From: Halostreptopolyspora alba | Lineage (GTDB): Bacteria > Actinomycetota > Actinomycetes > Streptosporangiales > Streptosporangiaceae | DNA: 60,699 nucleotides | Direction of reading: 5' to 3' | Assembly (NCBI GenBank): GCA_003725585.1 | Contig: RJMB01000023.1 | Span: forward strand, 1 to 60,699 | In this document: piece after piece, positions 1 to 7,361 of the stretch | Layout of the letters: the number at the start of each line of letters is the position of its first letter | How positions within the stretch are numbered: the stretch's first letter is position 1 | The notes under the pieces: generated by a model | Database searches by the model: none | Told to the model about the DNA's origin: nothing | Seen by the model: only the letters and a program-made list of their open reading frames with translations | Program-made: the position numbers and the translations under genes

Positions 1-398
1 ACGGGCTGTTCGGCCACGGCGAGGAGCGCGCCAAGATCGACCCGGCCATTGCCACGCTGAAGGCCGAGGGGATCCAGGTCGCGGGGCCGTTGCCGGCCGA
101 CACCGCGTTCTTCCTGGCCAGCCGGGGAGACTACGACCTGATCGTGGCGATGTATCACGACCAGGGCCACGCCCCGGTCAAGGTGTTGGGCATCGAGGCG
201 GGCACCAACATCACGGTGGGGTTGCCCGTCATTCGTACCTCGGTGGACCACGGCACCGCCTTCGACATCGCCGGCCGGGGCATGGCCGCCGTCGGTAGCA
301 TGGTCGAGGCCCTGCGCCAGGCGGCCGAACTGTCCCCCACCCCGTCCACGAGAGGACACCAATGTCCCGCGGAACACGGGTCCGCCGCGAAGCCATAG
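1..398 (+). CDS. PdxA2-family 4-phosphate dehydrogenase, C-terminal part
   Basis: The 5' end is cut by the window edge; the reading frame is open from base 3. The visible about 130 residues carry the family's C-terminal signature: MYHDQGHAPVK, then NITVGLPVIRTS and DHGTAFDIAG. These contribute metal and substrate ligands in PdxA-type NAD-dependent dehydrogenases. PdxA acts in pyridoxal phosphate synthesis. The PdxA2 branch oxidises D-threonate or D-erythronate 4-phosphate in sugar-acid catabolism and often sits beside a DeoR regulator, as here, so PdxA2 is the better guess. The stop lies 37 bp inside the next gene, which suggests translational coupling. The substrate cannot be decided from this fragment. 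Confidence 0.85.
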   Translation, partial: GLFGHGEERAKIDPAIATLKAEGIQVAGPLPADTAFFLASRGDYDLIVAMYHDQGHAPVKVLGIEAGTNITVGLPVIRTSVDHGTAFDIAGRGMAAVGSMVEALRQAAELSPTPSTRGHQCPAEHGSAAKP

Positions 399-1147
399 TG
401 CAGCTCGCCACAACCACCGGACTGGCCAGCGTCGAGGAGCTCTCCGCCAGGTTCGGGGTCACCGCGTCCACGATCCGGCGCGATCTCGCGCAGCTGGAGG
501 CCGACGGCCAGCTCGCGCGCACCTACGGCGGGGTCATGCCGCTGGTGGCCCACCCCGAGGCGTCGCTTCGGCAGCGTCTCGGGGAGGCGTTCGAGGCCAA
601 GCGCGCGATCGCGACCTGGGCCGCGGCGCGCGTCGGAACGGGTGAGACGGTGCTGCTCGACTCCGGTTCGACCACCGGGGCGCTGGCGCACGAGCTGCGG
701 GAGTCGCGCGACCTGACCGTGGCCACCACGGGCCTGACCGCGCTCCAGGAGCTGGTCAACGCCGAACACGTGCGGGTGGAGTGCCTCGGTGGAACGCTGC
801 GCCACCTCAGTCAGGGATTCGTGGGGCCACTCGCCGAGGAGGCGCTGCGAAGGATGACCTTCGACCGCGTGTTCCTCGGCGCGGACGCCGTGACGGCCGA
901 GGACGGTATCTGCGAGGCGACCCTGGAGCAGACACGCCTCAAGGAGGCCATGGCCGGGCGCTCCGACCGGGTTTACGTGCTGGTGCACGCGGCCAAGCTG
1001 GGCCGGCGCCCGTTCCACGCCTGGGCCCGGATGCCCGAGCGCTGGACCCTGGTCACAGATTCCGGCGCCGACGAGTCCGCTCTCTCCCCGTTCACGGCCG
1101 CCGGGGTCGAGGTCGTGGCCGTGAACCCGGACGGCACCGAGAGCTAG
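362..1147 (+). CDS. DeoR/GlpR-family transcriptional regulator
   Basis: 261 residues, full length for the family. An N-terminal DeoR winged helix (about residues 12-60, with VTASTIRRDLAQLEADG) is followed by a DeoRC sugar-phosphate sensor domain with the DSGSTTGALAHEL loop. The ATG is preceded by AGAGGA. The gene starts 37 bp inside the end of the pdxA2-like gene, so the two are one operon. It probably represses that sugar-acid operon in response to a phosphorylated intermediate; that is inferred from context. Confidence 0.9.
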   Translation: MSRGTRVRREAIVQLATTTGLASVEELSARFGVTASTIRRDLAQLEADGQLARTYGGVMPLVAHPEASLRQRLGEAFEAKRAIATWAAARVGTGETVLLDSGSTTGALAHELRESRDLTVATTGLTALQELVNAEHVRVECLGGTLRHLSQGFVGPLAEEALRRMTFDRVFLGADAVTAEDGICEATLEQTRLKEAMAGRSDRVYVLVHAAKLGRRPFHAWARMPERWTLVTDSGADESALSPFTAAGVEVVAVNPDGTES

Positions 1148-1177
1148 CGGCGTCGCGCGCAGCCGTGGCGGCGGGCG

Positions 1178-1849
1178 TCAGCCGTCGAGGGCGGCCGGGG
1201 ACCGCAGGGCCTGCAGGGCGTGAGGGTACATGCGGGTCTTGATGGTGCCGAGAGTGGGACCGGCCTTGGCCGCCTGGGCTCGCGCGGTCTCCACCGCTGT
1301 GGCGCGCACCTCCTCCTCGGCCACGGCGTGGTCGACGATCCCGGCGGCGTGGGCCTCGTGGCCGCCGTAGCGGCGGGCGGTGGTCATGGCCTCGTGCGCG
1401 GTCCGTGGGGTGAGCCGGGCCTGGATCAGCGCGGACATCCCCGGCGTGAAGGGGATGTCGATGTCGGCCTCGGGCAGGCACCAGAAACCGCGGTCGGCGC
1501 GCATCACCCGGAAGTCGTGGGCCAGCGAGAGCATCGCGCCGGCGGCGAAGGTGTGTCCCTGCAGCGCCGCCACCGTGACCACCGGAAACGTCAGCATCCG
1601 GCCCAGGAGTTCCTGGACGCCGGCCACATAGTCACCGCGCCGCTCGGGGTTGGCGGCCAACCAGTCCAGGTCCAGCCCGTTGGAGAAGAACTTTCCGGTC
1701 GCGGCGGTCACCAGAGCGCGGGGTCCCTCCGCCCGCTCCACCTCGTCCAGTGCGGCGTTGACCGAGGAGATCCAGTCGGGGTGGAAGCGGTTCTCAGTCT
1801 CGCCGATGTCGAGGACGAACACGGTGTCCTGGCGGTCGAGCGTGGGCAT
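1178..1849 (-). CDS. Enoyl-CoA hydratase/isomerase family protein
   Basis: 223 residues, short compared with classical crotonases (about 260) but similar to the delta3,delta2-enoyl-CoA isomerase-like branch. The oxyanion-hole segments are visible: GKFFSNGLDLDW near residue 52 and QGHTFAAGAMLSLAHDFR near 97, followed by CLPEADIDIPF with an acidic residue at the expected catalytic place. It likely isomerises or hydrates acyl-CoA double bonds in fatty-acid breakdown. It converges with the DeoR gene (30 bp gap) and stands alone. Confidence 0.8.
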   Translation of the reverse strand: MPTLDRQDTVFVLDIGETENRFHPDWISSVNAALDEVERAEGPRALVTAATGKFFSNGLDLDWLAANPERRGDYVAGVQELLGRMLTFPVVTVAALQGHTFAAGAMLSLAHDFRVMRADRGFWCLPEADIDIPFTPGMSALIQARLTPRTAHEAMTTARRYGGHEAHAAGIVDHAVAEEEVRATAVETARAQAAKAGPTLGTIKTRMYPHALQALRSPAALDG

Positions 1850-2193
1850 GGGGAACTCCTTCGACTACTGGTACTACCCAACGGTAACCCATGGCGGGGA
1901 ACCCCCACGCGGCCCACCACTCCCCCCATGGGCACGCACGAAGCGGCCCGGGAGCGCGACGCGGCCCCACCGCCGTCACGTGCCGGAGTTGATCGGATGG
2001 GTCGGCGCGGGAATGCGTGGCCCGGCCCCACTGTTGTCGGGTGTGGGTTCGGCGCGGTAATAAGTGTCCCCGGGCTCCAACCATTCGCCTTCGTGGAATA
2101 CCGCGTCCCGTCACCCCACGGGGTGGCGGGCGGTCTCGGAGCCACGTTGTGCCACGCGCCGAGAGGCGACCGCCGCGTCGAACCCCCAGACCC
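1850..2193. other. Intergenic stretch with no gene seen
   Basis: This lies between the starts of the divergent enoyl-CoA hydratase-family and WYL genes and should hold both promoters. Open frames crossing it have no recognisable protein features. It ends at the long hairpin at 2194-2242. Confidence 0.5.
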
Positions 2194-2242
2194 ACGACAG
2201 GCCCCGGCGGGCCGATGCAATCGGCCCGCCGGGGCCTGTCGT
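2194..2242. terminator. Perfect 22-bp stem hairpin, 5-nt loop
   Basis: The arms 2194-2215 and 2221-2242 are exact reverse complements around the loop TGCAA. There is no U tract. It lies 46 bp before the WYL regulator start, so it is either a GC-type terminator insulating that gene or a structure in its leader. Confidence 0.6.
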
Positions 2243-2288
2243 CGTTGCCGGGTCGGTGCGTGTCCCCGCTGGCAATAGCCTTGGAGTT

Positions 2289-3257
2289 ATGCGAGCGGAG
2301 CGGCTGGTGGCGCTGGTGTTCACCCTTCAGGCCCGGCGCAACGCGACCATCACCGAGTTGGCCGAGTCGCTCGGTGTCTCCGAACGGACCATGCACCGCG
2401 ACGTCGCCGCGCTGCGAGACCTCGGGGTTCCCGTGTGGACCGAGCCGGGGCGACACGGCGGTATCCGCCTGGTCGAGGGGTGGCGCACCCGCGTCGACGG
2501 GCTCACCTCGCGGGAAGCGGTCGCGCTGTTCGCCATGGGGGCGCCGCGGGCTCTCGCCGAGCTCGGGCTCGGCGGCGCGGAGTCCGCGGCGCACGCCAAG
2601 GTCTCCGCCGCCCTGCCGGCGCCGCTGCGGGAGCAGGCCCAACACATCGCCCAGCGGTTCCACCTGGACGCGCCGGCGTGGTTTCGCCACTCGGAGGAGA
2701 CCGCGCACCTGACCGTGGTGGCCCGCGCGGTGTGGGAGCAGCGGCGCCTGCGGGTGGACTACCGCCGCAGTGACCGCACCGTCGAGCGGGTCCTCGACCC
2801 GCTCGGTCTGGTGCTCAAGGCCGGGGTCTGGTATCTCGTGGCGCGCGCGGACGGCGGCACGCGCACCTACCGTGTCAGCCGTGTCATCGAGGCCGAGGAA
2901 CTCGACGGGCACTTCGAACGGCCGACCGACTTCGACCTCGCGGGGTGGTGGCAGCACTCCTCGGCGCGGTTCGAGAAGTCGCTGCGGCGTGCCCCGGTGC
3001 GGGTGCGGTTGAGCCCGTTCGGGGCGCGCAGCCTGCCCGCGCTCCTCGACGCCGACCTCGCGGTGGCGGCACTGGACAACGCGGGTCCACCGGACAACGA
3101 CGGGTGGCGGGAGGCCGAACTCCCGCTGGAGGAGAACCCCGAGATCGCGGCCGCTCAGCTGCTCGGGCTCGGCACCGGTGTGGAGGTGGTCGAACCACCC
3201 GCCGTACGGGCGGCGTTCGCCGAGACCGCACGGCGGATGGCCGAGCGTCACCGGTAG
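2289..3257 (+). CDS. HTH_11/WYL-domain transcriptional regulator
   Basis: 322 residues from the ATG at 2289, chosen because the first residues (MRAERLVALVF) open the helix-turn-helix; a longer in-frame extension would run through the upstream hairpin. The N-terminal winged helix (SVSERTMHRDVAALRDLGVP, about residues 28-47) is followed by a WYL ligand-binding domain (residues about 145-225, LGLVLKAGVWYLVARADG) and a WCX-type C-terminus. WYL regulators sense nucleotides or other small ligands; the targets here are unknown. Its 3' end overlaps the convergent SDR gene by 10 bp. Confidence 0.9.
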   Translation: MRAERLVALVFTLQARRNATITELAESLGVSERTMHRDVAALRDLGVPVWTEPGRHGGIRLVEGWRTRVDGLTSREAVALFAMGAPRALAELGLGGAESAAHAKVSAALPAPLREQAQHIAQRFHLDAPAWFRHSEETAHLTVVARAVWEQRRLRVDYRRSDRTVERVLDPLGLVLKAGVWYLVARADGGTRTYRVSRVIEAEELDGHFERPTDFDLAGWWQHSSARFEKSLRRAPVRVRLSPFGARSLPALLDADLAVAALDNAGPPDNDGWREAELPLEENPEIAAAQLLGLGTGVEVVEPPAVRAAFAETARRMAERHR

Positions 3258-4168
3258 CCGGTGGTGTCCGCGGGCAACCCCGGCTCCTGCACCTCCACCA
3301 TGTAGCGCCACCCGTCCGGGCGGCTGCCGTCGACGTCGGTGAACCCGTAGACCCTGGCGAGCTGCCCGCTGTTCAGCGTCTGCCCGGAGAAGCGGTCCCT
3401 GCCGGGGTCGGCGGCCAGAGCCGCGACCCCGCGCCCGACGAAGGTCGGCGACTCCGAGATCGCGAAGTGCGGCTCCTTCTCCAGAGCGTCGCGCCAGTTC
3501 TCCTCGGTGACGCCCATGTGGGTGTCGAGCATCGCCTCGGAGCGGATCCAGCCCGGTGTCACCGCCACGGCGGTGCACCGGTGGTCGCGCAGCTCCGCGG
3601 CCTGGGCGAGGGCGAGGTTGTGCGCGGCCGCCTTGGCGACGTAGAACCCCAGCGAGGTGCCCTCGCGGAACTTCGCGTTGTACTCGGCGGTCCCGTCGGT
3701 CATGTCCACCACGAGCCCGCCAGGCCGTCGTATCACCAGCGGCAGCAGGTGGTGGCTGGTGATGATGTGGGCGTCGATCCCGAGCCGGATCATGCGCAGG
3801 CTCGACTCCAGCGGGTGCTCCCACACGGGCGTACCCGACCCCATGTGGTCGTCACCGCCCCAGACACCGTCGACCAGGATGTCGATCCGCCCTTGCTCGG
3901 AGTCGATCCGCTCGGCCAGCCCGCGCACCTCGTCGGGTTCGAGGTGGTCGACCCGCACGGCCGTCCCGGATCCGCCCGCCTCGTGTATGAGGTCCACGGT
4001 GCCCTCGATCGTTTCCGGGCGCCCCAGCTCGGAGCGCCTTTCGCGGGTGGTGCGCCCGGTGACGTAGACCGTCGCCCCACCCCGGCCCAACTCGACCGCG
4101 ATCGCTCTGCTCGCGCCTCGGGTTCCTCCGGCCACTACCGCCACTTTGCCAGTCAGATCCGTGTTCAT
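3248..4168 (-). CDS. Short-chain dehydrogenase/reductase
   Basis: 306 residues from the ATG at 4168, where the Rossmann fold begins at once (MNTDLTGKVAVVAGGTRGAS). The cofactor motif is GGTRGASRAIA. The active-site helix reads GFYVAKAAAHNLALAQ. The usual Tyr-x-x-x-Lys spacing is not met: Phe occupies the normal Tyr place and the Tyr sits one residue later (see findings). Related to DHRS1-like SDRs. Substrate unknown. It overlaps the WYL gene tail-to-tail. Confidence 0.85.
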   Translation of the reverse strand: MNTDLTGKVAVVAGGTRGASRAIAVELGRGGATVYVTGRTTRERRSELGRPETIEGTVDLIHEAGGSGTAVRVDHLEPDEVRGLAERIDSEQGRIDILVDGVWGGDDHMGSGTPVWEHPLESSLRMIRLGIDAHIITSHHLLPLVIRRPGGLVVDMTDGTAEYNAKFREGTSLGFYVAKAAAHNLALAQAAELRDHRCTAVAVTPGWIRSEAMLDTHMGVTEENWRDALEKEPHFAISESPTFVGRGVAALAADPGRDRFSGQTLNSGQLARVYGFTDVDGSRPDGWRYMVEVQEPGLPADTTGYR

Positions 4169-4262
4169 ACCGGAAACGCTCGCAGCGAACCCCGTCACCC
4201 GCTGGCAGGGTTTCCCCGGCGAGTTGGCGCCGACCTCGCCCGGCCCGCGGCCGCTCGCCTGG

Positions 4263-4372
4263 CCCGCCCTCCCTCCCCGCCCGGGACACACCCCTCTCCC
4301 GTTCGTTGATCTTGTCGCTATCGAGACGGGAAATCGATTTCCGTGCCGACAGCTACAAGATCAACGAATTGT
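4263..4372 (-). repeat. Dispersed palindromic repeat, copy 1
   Basis: The core 4302-4368 is an imperfect palindrome: TTCGTTGATCTTGT at one end is matched exactly by ACAAGATCAACGAA at the other, centred on AAATCGATTT. A GC-rich tail (4263-4301, CCCTCTCCC-type) is shared with copy 2, which lies in the opposite orientation. It sits between the SDR start and the Imm10-like gene. No coding content. Confidence 0.85.
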
Positions 4373-4438
4373 ACGCACGGCAACATCGCGCCCCAATCCG
4401 TGTTCGACCCATCCTGATCACGGGCCGCGGCCAAAGCA

Positions 4439-4843
4439 TCAGAATCCGGAAATCGTGGGTTCGTACTCGGGACGGCCACAGCGCAAGATGTCACGCATAC
4501 ATCCCAGTAGCCTTCCCTCCATCGCTTCGCACGGAAGATGAAACGCGACCTCCCCGCCCGATATCGGCATTTCCGTGACAACCTCCTCGGTGAATGTCAC
4601 ATACAGAACCCTCCTATCGAGACAGACACTCCTGATCCCACCGTACACAACCGCCCCGTCCGAGTTCGTGACACAATACGACTCCCCCTCCCGCCAGTTA
4701 CTTCCCTCCTGGTAGTCGTTGTTCCGCAGGTCACACTGAAAAACGAAGTCACGCCCCCCGTCCTCAACGGCCTCAGCCAGACCCACCATAATAATCGGTG
4801 GATGCTCCGCGACCTCGAAGTCCACGATTCTCAGTTCGATCAT
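4439..4843 (-). CDS. Imm10-like immunity protein
   Basis: 134 residues from the ATG at 4843, preceded by GGAGATGGAAAG. The pattern resembles immunity protein 10: a beta-rich N-terminus, FVFQCDLRN, a central YCVTNSDGAVVYGG element, then VLYVTFTEEVVTEM. Imm10 proteins neutralise secreted polymorphic or contact-dependent toxins in the cytoplasm. No toxin gene is present nearby. Base composition is visibly richer in A/T than its flanks, suggesting transfer. Next on the same strand upstream is a SUKH immunity gene, 255 bp away. The family call rests on pattern memory only. Confidence 0.6.
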   Translation of the reverse strand: MIELRIVDFEVAEHPPIIMVGLAEAVEDGGRDFVFQCDLRNNDYQEGSNWREGESYCVTNSDGAVVYGGIRSVCLDRRVLYVTFTEEVVTEMPISGGEVAFHLPCEAMEGRLLGCMRDILRCGRPEYEPTISGF

Positions 4844-5098
4844 CTTTCCATCTCCAACATCCAGGACCGCACCACCACGACCGCCGCGCACCAGCCCTGC
4901 CCGACACGGGTAGACCCAATTGGTCCCGGCCTCGAATGATGGAATCGCCCCTGGTGTCGTCGTGGTCGGTGTTCAGGGGATCCCGTCGAGCACGGCCTCC
5001 GTACCACCGTTACCACGGACGGACGGACGGCCCGGCGACCACGACGAAGCGGGACCCCAGCCGGCCTATCCGCATGCGTGGGAACGAACGCGTTCGAC

Positions 5099-5665
5099 TC
5101 ACGCGAAGAACTCCGAGTGCAGCTCGTCGCACCGTTCCGGATTCATTCCAAGTCCACCATGGTCCTCGACATAGAAGGCGCCGCGTCGATAACACTCATT
5201 AAAAAACGCGACCATCCGCTCCAGGCTCGGGAACTCTATTTCGGTGGGCACCTCATGGAGCACGCTCGCGACGGAAGGGCTCTGCCCTGGCCCCCAAACC
5301 GCCGCGTAGCTACCTCCCCCACCGTCATCGAGAATTGGGATCCAGTGTTCACCGAGAACAGAATAGTTTGCGTCGTCTTCGTCCGCATTCCCGATGATCT
5401 CTTCGACCGTATCCCTGACTCCAACCGCCTCTTCCAGGGAAATCGGAAAATAGCCCGGAATTATCTTGATATCATCCATGGTCTGGCCCGGGTGGAATTC
5501 GATTCCGTCACACCAGCCAAACCAGGCCACCACTTCTTCGGGAACACCGGACCCAAGGAACTCTTCGACCCGGGACGGGCTACTACCCGGAACGAACCAC
5601 TGGACGACTGGGTGTCCCAGATCATTCAGCTTATCCACGAGCACACCGAGCTCATCAGACAGCAT
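5099..5665 (-). CDS. SMI1/KNR4 (SUKH) family immunity-type protein
   Basis: 188 residues; the ATG at 5665 has AGGGG six bases upstream. The SUKH signature is clear: a conserved FGWCDGIEF turn (LP..l..ly...nG type), then DDIKIIPGYFPISLEEAV and a WIPILDDGGGG strand-loop. SUKH proteins mostly act as immunity partners of bacterial toxins. It is AT-richer than its neighbours and lies beside another immunity-type gene and a transposase remnant, forming an orphan immunity island. Confidence 0.8.
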   Translation of the reverse strand: MLSDELGVLVDKLNDLGHPVVQWFVPGSSPSRVEEFLGSGVPEEVVAWFGWCDGIEFHPGQTMDDIKIIPGYFPISLEEAVGVRDTVEEIIGNADEDDANYSVLGEHWIPILDDGGGGSYAAVWGPGQSPSVASVLHEVPTEIEFPSLERMVAFFNECYRRGAFYVEDHGGLGMNPERCDELHSEFFA

Positions 5666-5795
5666 CCAATCCCCTTTCCCGAGCCTCGCTCATCGTGAAC
5701 GTGCGGGGCACAACTCGGCGGCGACGTCTGGATCCTCCCGCGACACAAGGGATCCCCCGGTGAAGGCGTTGTCGACCAAGATCGACCCTCACCGG

Positions 5796-5948
5796 ATGGC
5801 TTCCGTGCTGTTCTACCGTGCCGAACTGCCCCTGTCACGCCGACCCCCGAACCACACCTTCCGCCTCATCCGTGATCACCGCAGGGGCATCGGCTCGACG
5901 GGCACAGCGTGGTCAGCTCCTCGGGAAACCCCAACCGGACCGCGTTGA
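5796..5948 (+). pseudogene. Transposase N-terminal remnant (IS5-like)
   Basis: The frame from 5796 reads VLFYRAELPLSRRPPNH, then LIRDHRRGIGS, which resembles the N-terminus of actinobacterial IS5-type transposases. Similarity then stops (after about 5900), so only about 35 residues remain. Nothing else recognisable lies in 5666-5999. The remnant marks an old insertion at the edge of the immunity island. Confidence 0.55.
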
Positions 5949-5999
5949 CCGTGGAGTTGTCGAGGCCGTCAACGACTTCTCGTGCCGGTCGCGGCACGA

Positions 6000-7082
6000 T
6001 CACAGAGTGGGGTGTGTCGTCGCGGGCGCGGTGGAGCCGCGCACCACCAGCTCCGGTTCGAACCGCAGCCGCTGGTGTCGGTGGTCGGCGTCGGCCAGCT
6101 CGGAGTGCAGCAGGCGCATGGCCGCCCTGCCCAGCTCGTACTTGGGTTGGGCCACCGTGGTCAGCCCCGGGTGCACCAGGCCGGCGACGTCCACGTCGTC
6201 GTAGCCGACGACGGAGAGGTCACCGGGCACCCGCAGCCCGCGCTCGCCCAGGCCCTTGAGCACCCCCAGTGCGAGCTGGTCGTTGGCGCAGAACGCCGCC
6301 TGCGGGCGGCGTCGCGGCCCGCCGGCGAGGATCTCCTCCACCGCCTGTTCCCCGGAGCGGGGGTTGAGCTGGGCGGCCTCGACCACCCGGACCGCCCGGT
6401 CGGGGTCGAGGCCGCCCTCCTCGCACGCCGCGCGTAGCCCGTCGAGCCGGCGCGCGCACTGCTCGATGCCCAGCGGACCGCTGACGAAGGTGACGCGGTC
6501 GTGGCCGAGGCCGATCAGGTGGCGCCCCGCTGCCAGCCCTCCCGCGTGGTTGTCGACCGTGACGCTGCACCCCAGGTCCTCCCCGACGTCGCCCCGGTCG
6601 AGCACGACCCAGGGGGTGTCGCGTTTGCGCAGCCACAACAGGTCGGCCATGTCGTCGTCAATGGGCATCACCACGGCGCCGGCGGCGCGCTGCTCGGCCA
6701 GCAGGCGCAGGGAACGGCTCTGCCAGGCCGCCTGCTCGTCGGAGTTGAGCAGCACCACCGCGCGCCCCTCGTCGGCGGCCGCGTCCTGGACCCCGCGCGC
6801 CACCTCGGTGAAGAAGGGGTTGGTCACGTCGTGCACGACCAGGCCGATGGAGTCGCTGCGTCCGGAGCGCAGGTTGCTGCCGGAGGAGTTGCGCACGTAG
6901 TCGAGCTCTGCGATGGCCCCCTCGACGCGTCGCCGTGTCCCCTCGGCCACCCGCTCCGGGCGGTTGAGCACGTTGGAGACCGTGGCGGCCGAGACGCCGG
7001 CGTGCGCGGCGACCTCGTTGATCCCCACCGGTCGGCCGTCGGTGGCCGGGCTCGGGGTGGCGGCGGGGTCGGCGGATGACAC
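6000..7082 (-). CDS. LacI-family regulator, probable rhamnose repressor
   Basis: 360 residues. LacI HTH and hinge near residues 20-75 (INEVAAHAGVSAATVSNVLNRPERVAEGTRRRV), followed by a periplasmic-binding-protein-like sensor domain (IGLVVHDVTNPFF through GYDDVDVAGLVHPGLTTV). It is divergent from the rhamnose importer operon and separated from it by 279 bp containing a LacI-type operator-like sequence. It most likely represses the locus and is released by rhamnose or a metabolite; the effector is inferred. Confidence 0.92.
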   Translation of the reverse strand: MSSADPAATPSPATDGRPVGINEVAAHAGVSAATVSNVLNRPERVAEGTRRRVEGAIAELDYVRNSSGSNLRSGRSDSIGLVVHDVTNPFFTEVARGVQDAAADEGRAVVLLNSDEQAAWQSRSLRLLAEQRAAGAVVMPIDDDMADLLWLRKRDTPWVVLDRGDVGEDLGCSVTVDNHAGGLAAGRHLIGLGHDRVTFVSGPLGIEQCARRLDGLRAACEEGGLDPDRAVRVVEAAQLNPRSGEQAVEEILAGGPRRRPQAAFCANDQLALGVLKGLGERGLRVPGDLSVVGYDDVDVAGLVHPGLTTVAQPKYELGRAAMRLLHSELADADHRHQRLRFEPELVVRGSTAPATTHPTL

Positions 7083-7172
7083 AGGGACGCTCCAGGAGTC
7101 TCACTCGAACGCGGGGATCGCTGGGATGGAACCCCAGCGCGGCATAGCAGTGTGCCCATCGTCACGCCGATA

Positions 7173-7186
7173 TTAAAACGTGTCAA
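7173..7186. promoter_or_regulatory. Candidate LacI-family operator
   Basis: Read on the minus strand the site is TTGACACGTTTTAA, 12 of 14 matches to the ideal LacI/GalR-family palindrome TTGAAACGTTTCAA with the central CG. It overlaps a TTGACA -35-like element of the lacI-type gene, so autorepression is plausible. Confidence 0.45.
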
Positions 7187-7296
7187 TAAAATAATCCACC
7201 CTCCTCCCCTCTCTCGTTCGCGCCACGACACCCGGCTTCCGCCCCGGCGACACATCGACGCTGTACCGTGCCGTTTCGTGATAGTTCGCCAGAGAC

Positions 7297-7326
7297 TTGA
7301 CAGCCTCATGTGAGCCAACTTACGTT
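7297..7326 (+). promoter_or_regulatory. Candidate sigma-70-type promoter of the rhamnose operon
   Basis: TTGACA at 7297-7302 is followed after 18 bp by TACGTT at 7321-7326. The transcript would start near 7333, leaving a short leader before the ribosome binding site (AAAGGGG) of the ATPase gene. Confidence 0.5.
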
Positions 7327-7361
7327 CATCAGAGATTTGATCGTTTTACAAAGGGGTCGCC

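Noticed and set aside
1794-3824. Minus-strand open frame of about 676 codons across the WYL gene
   Set aside because: Arg/Pro-rich translation without motifs; it covers two better-supported genes on either strand.
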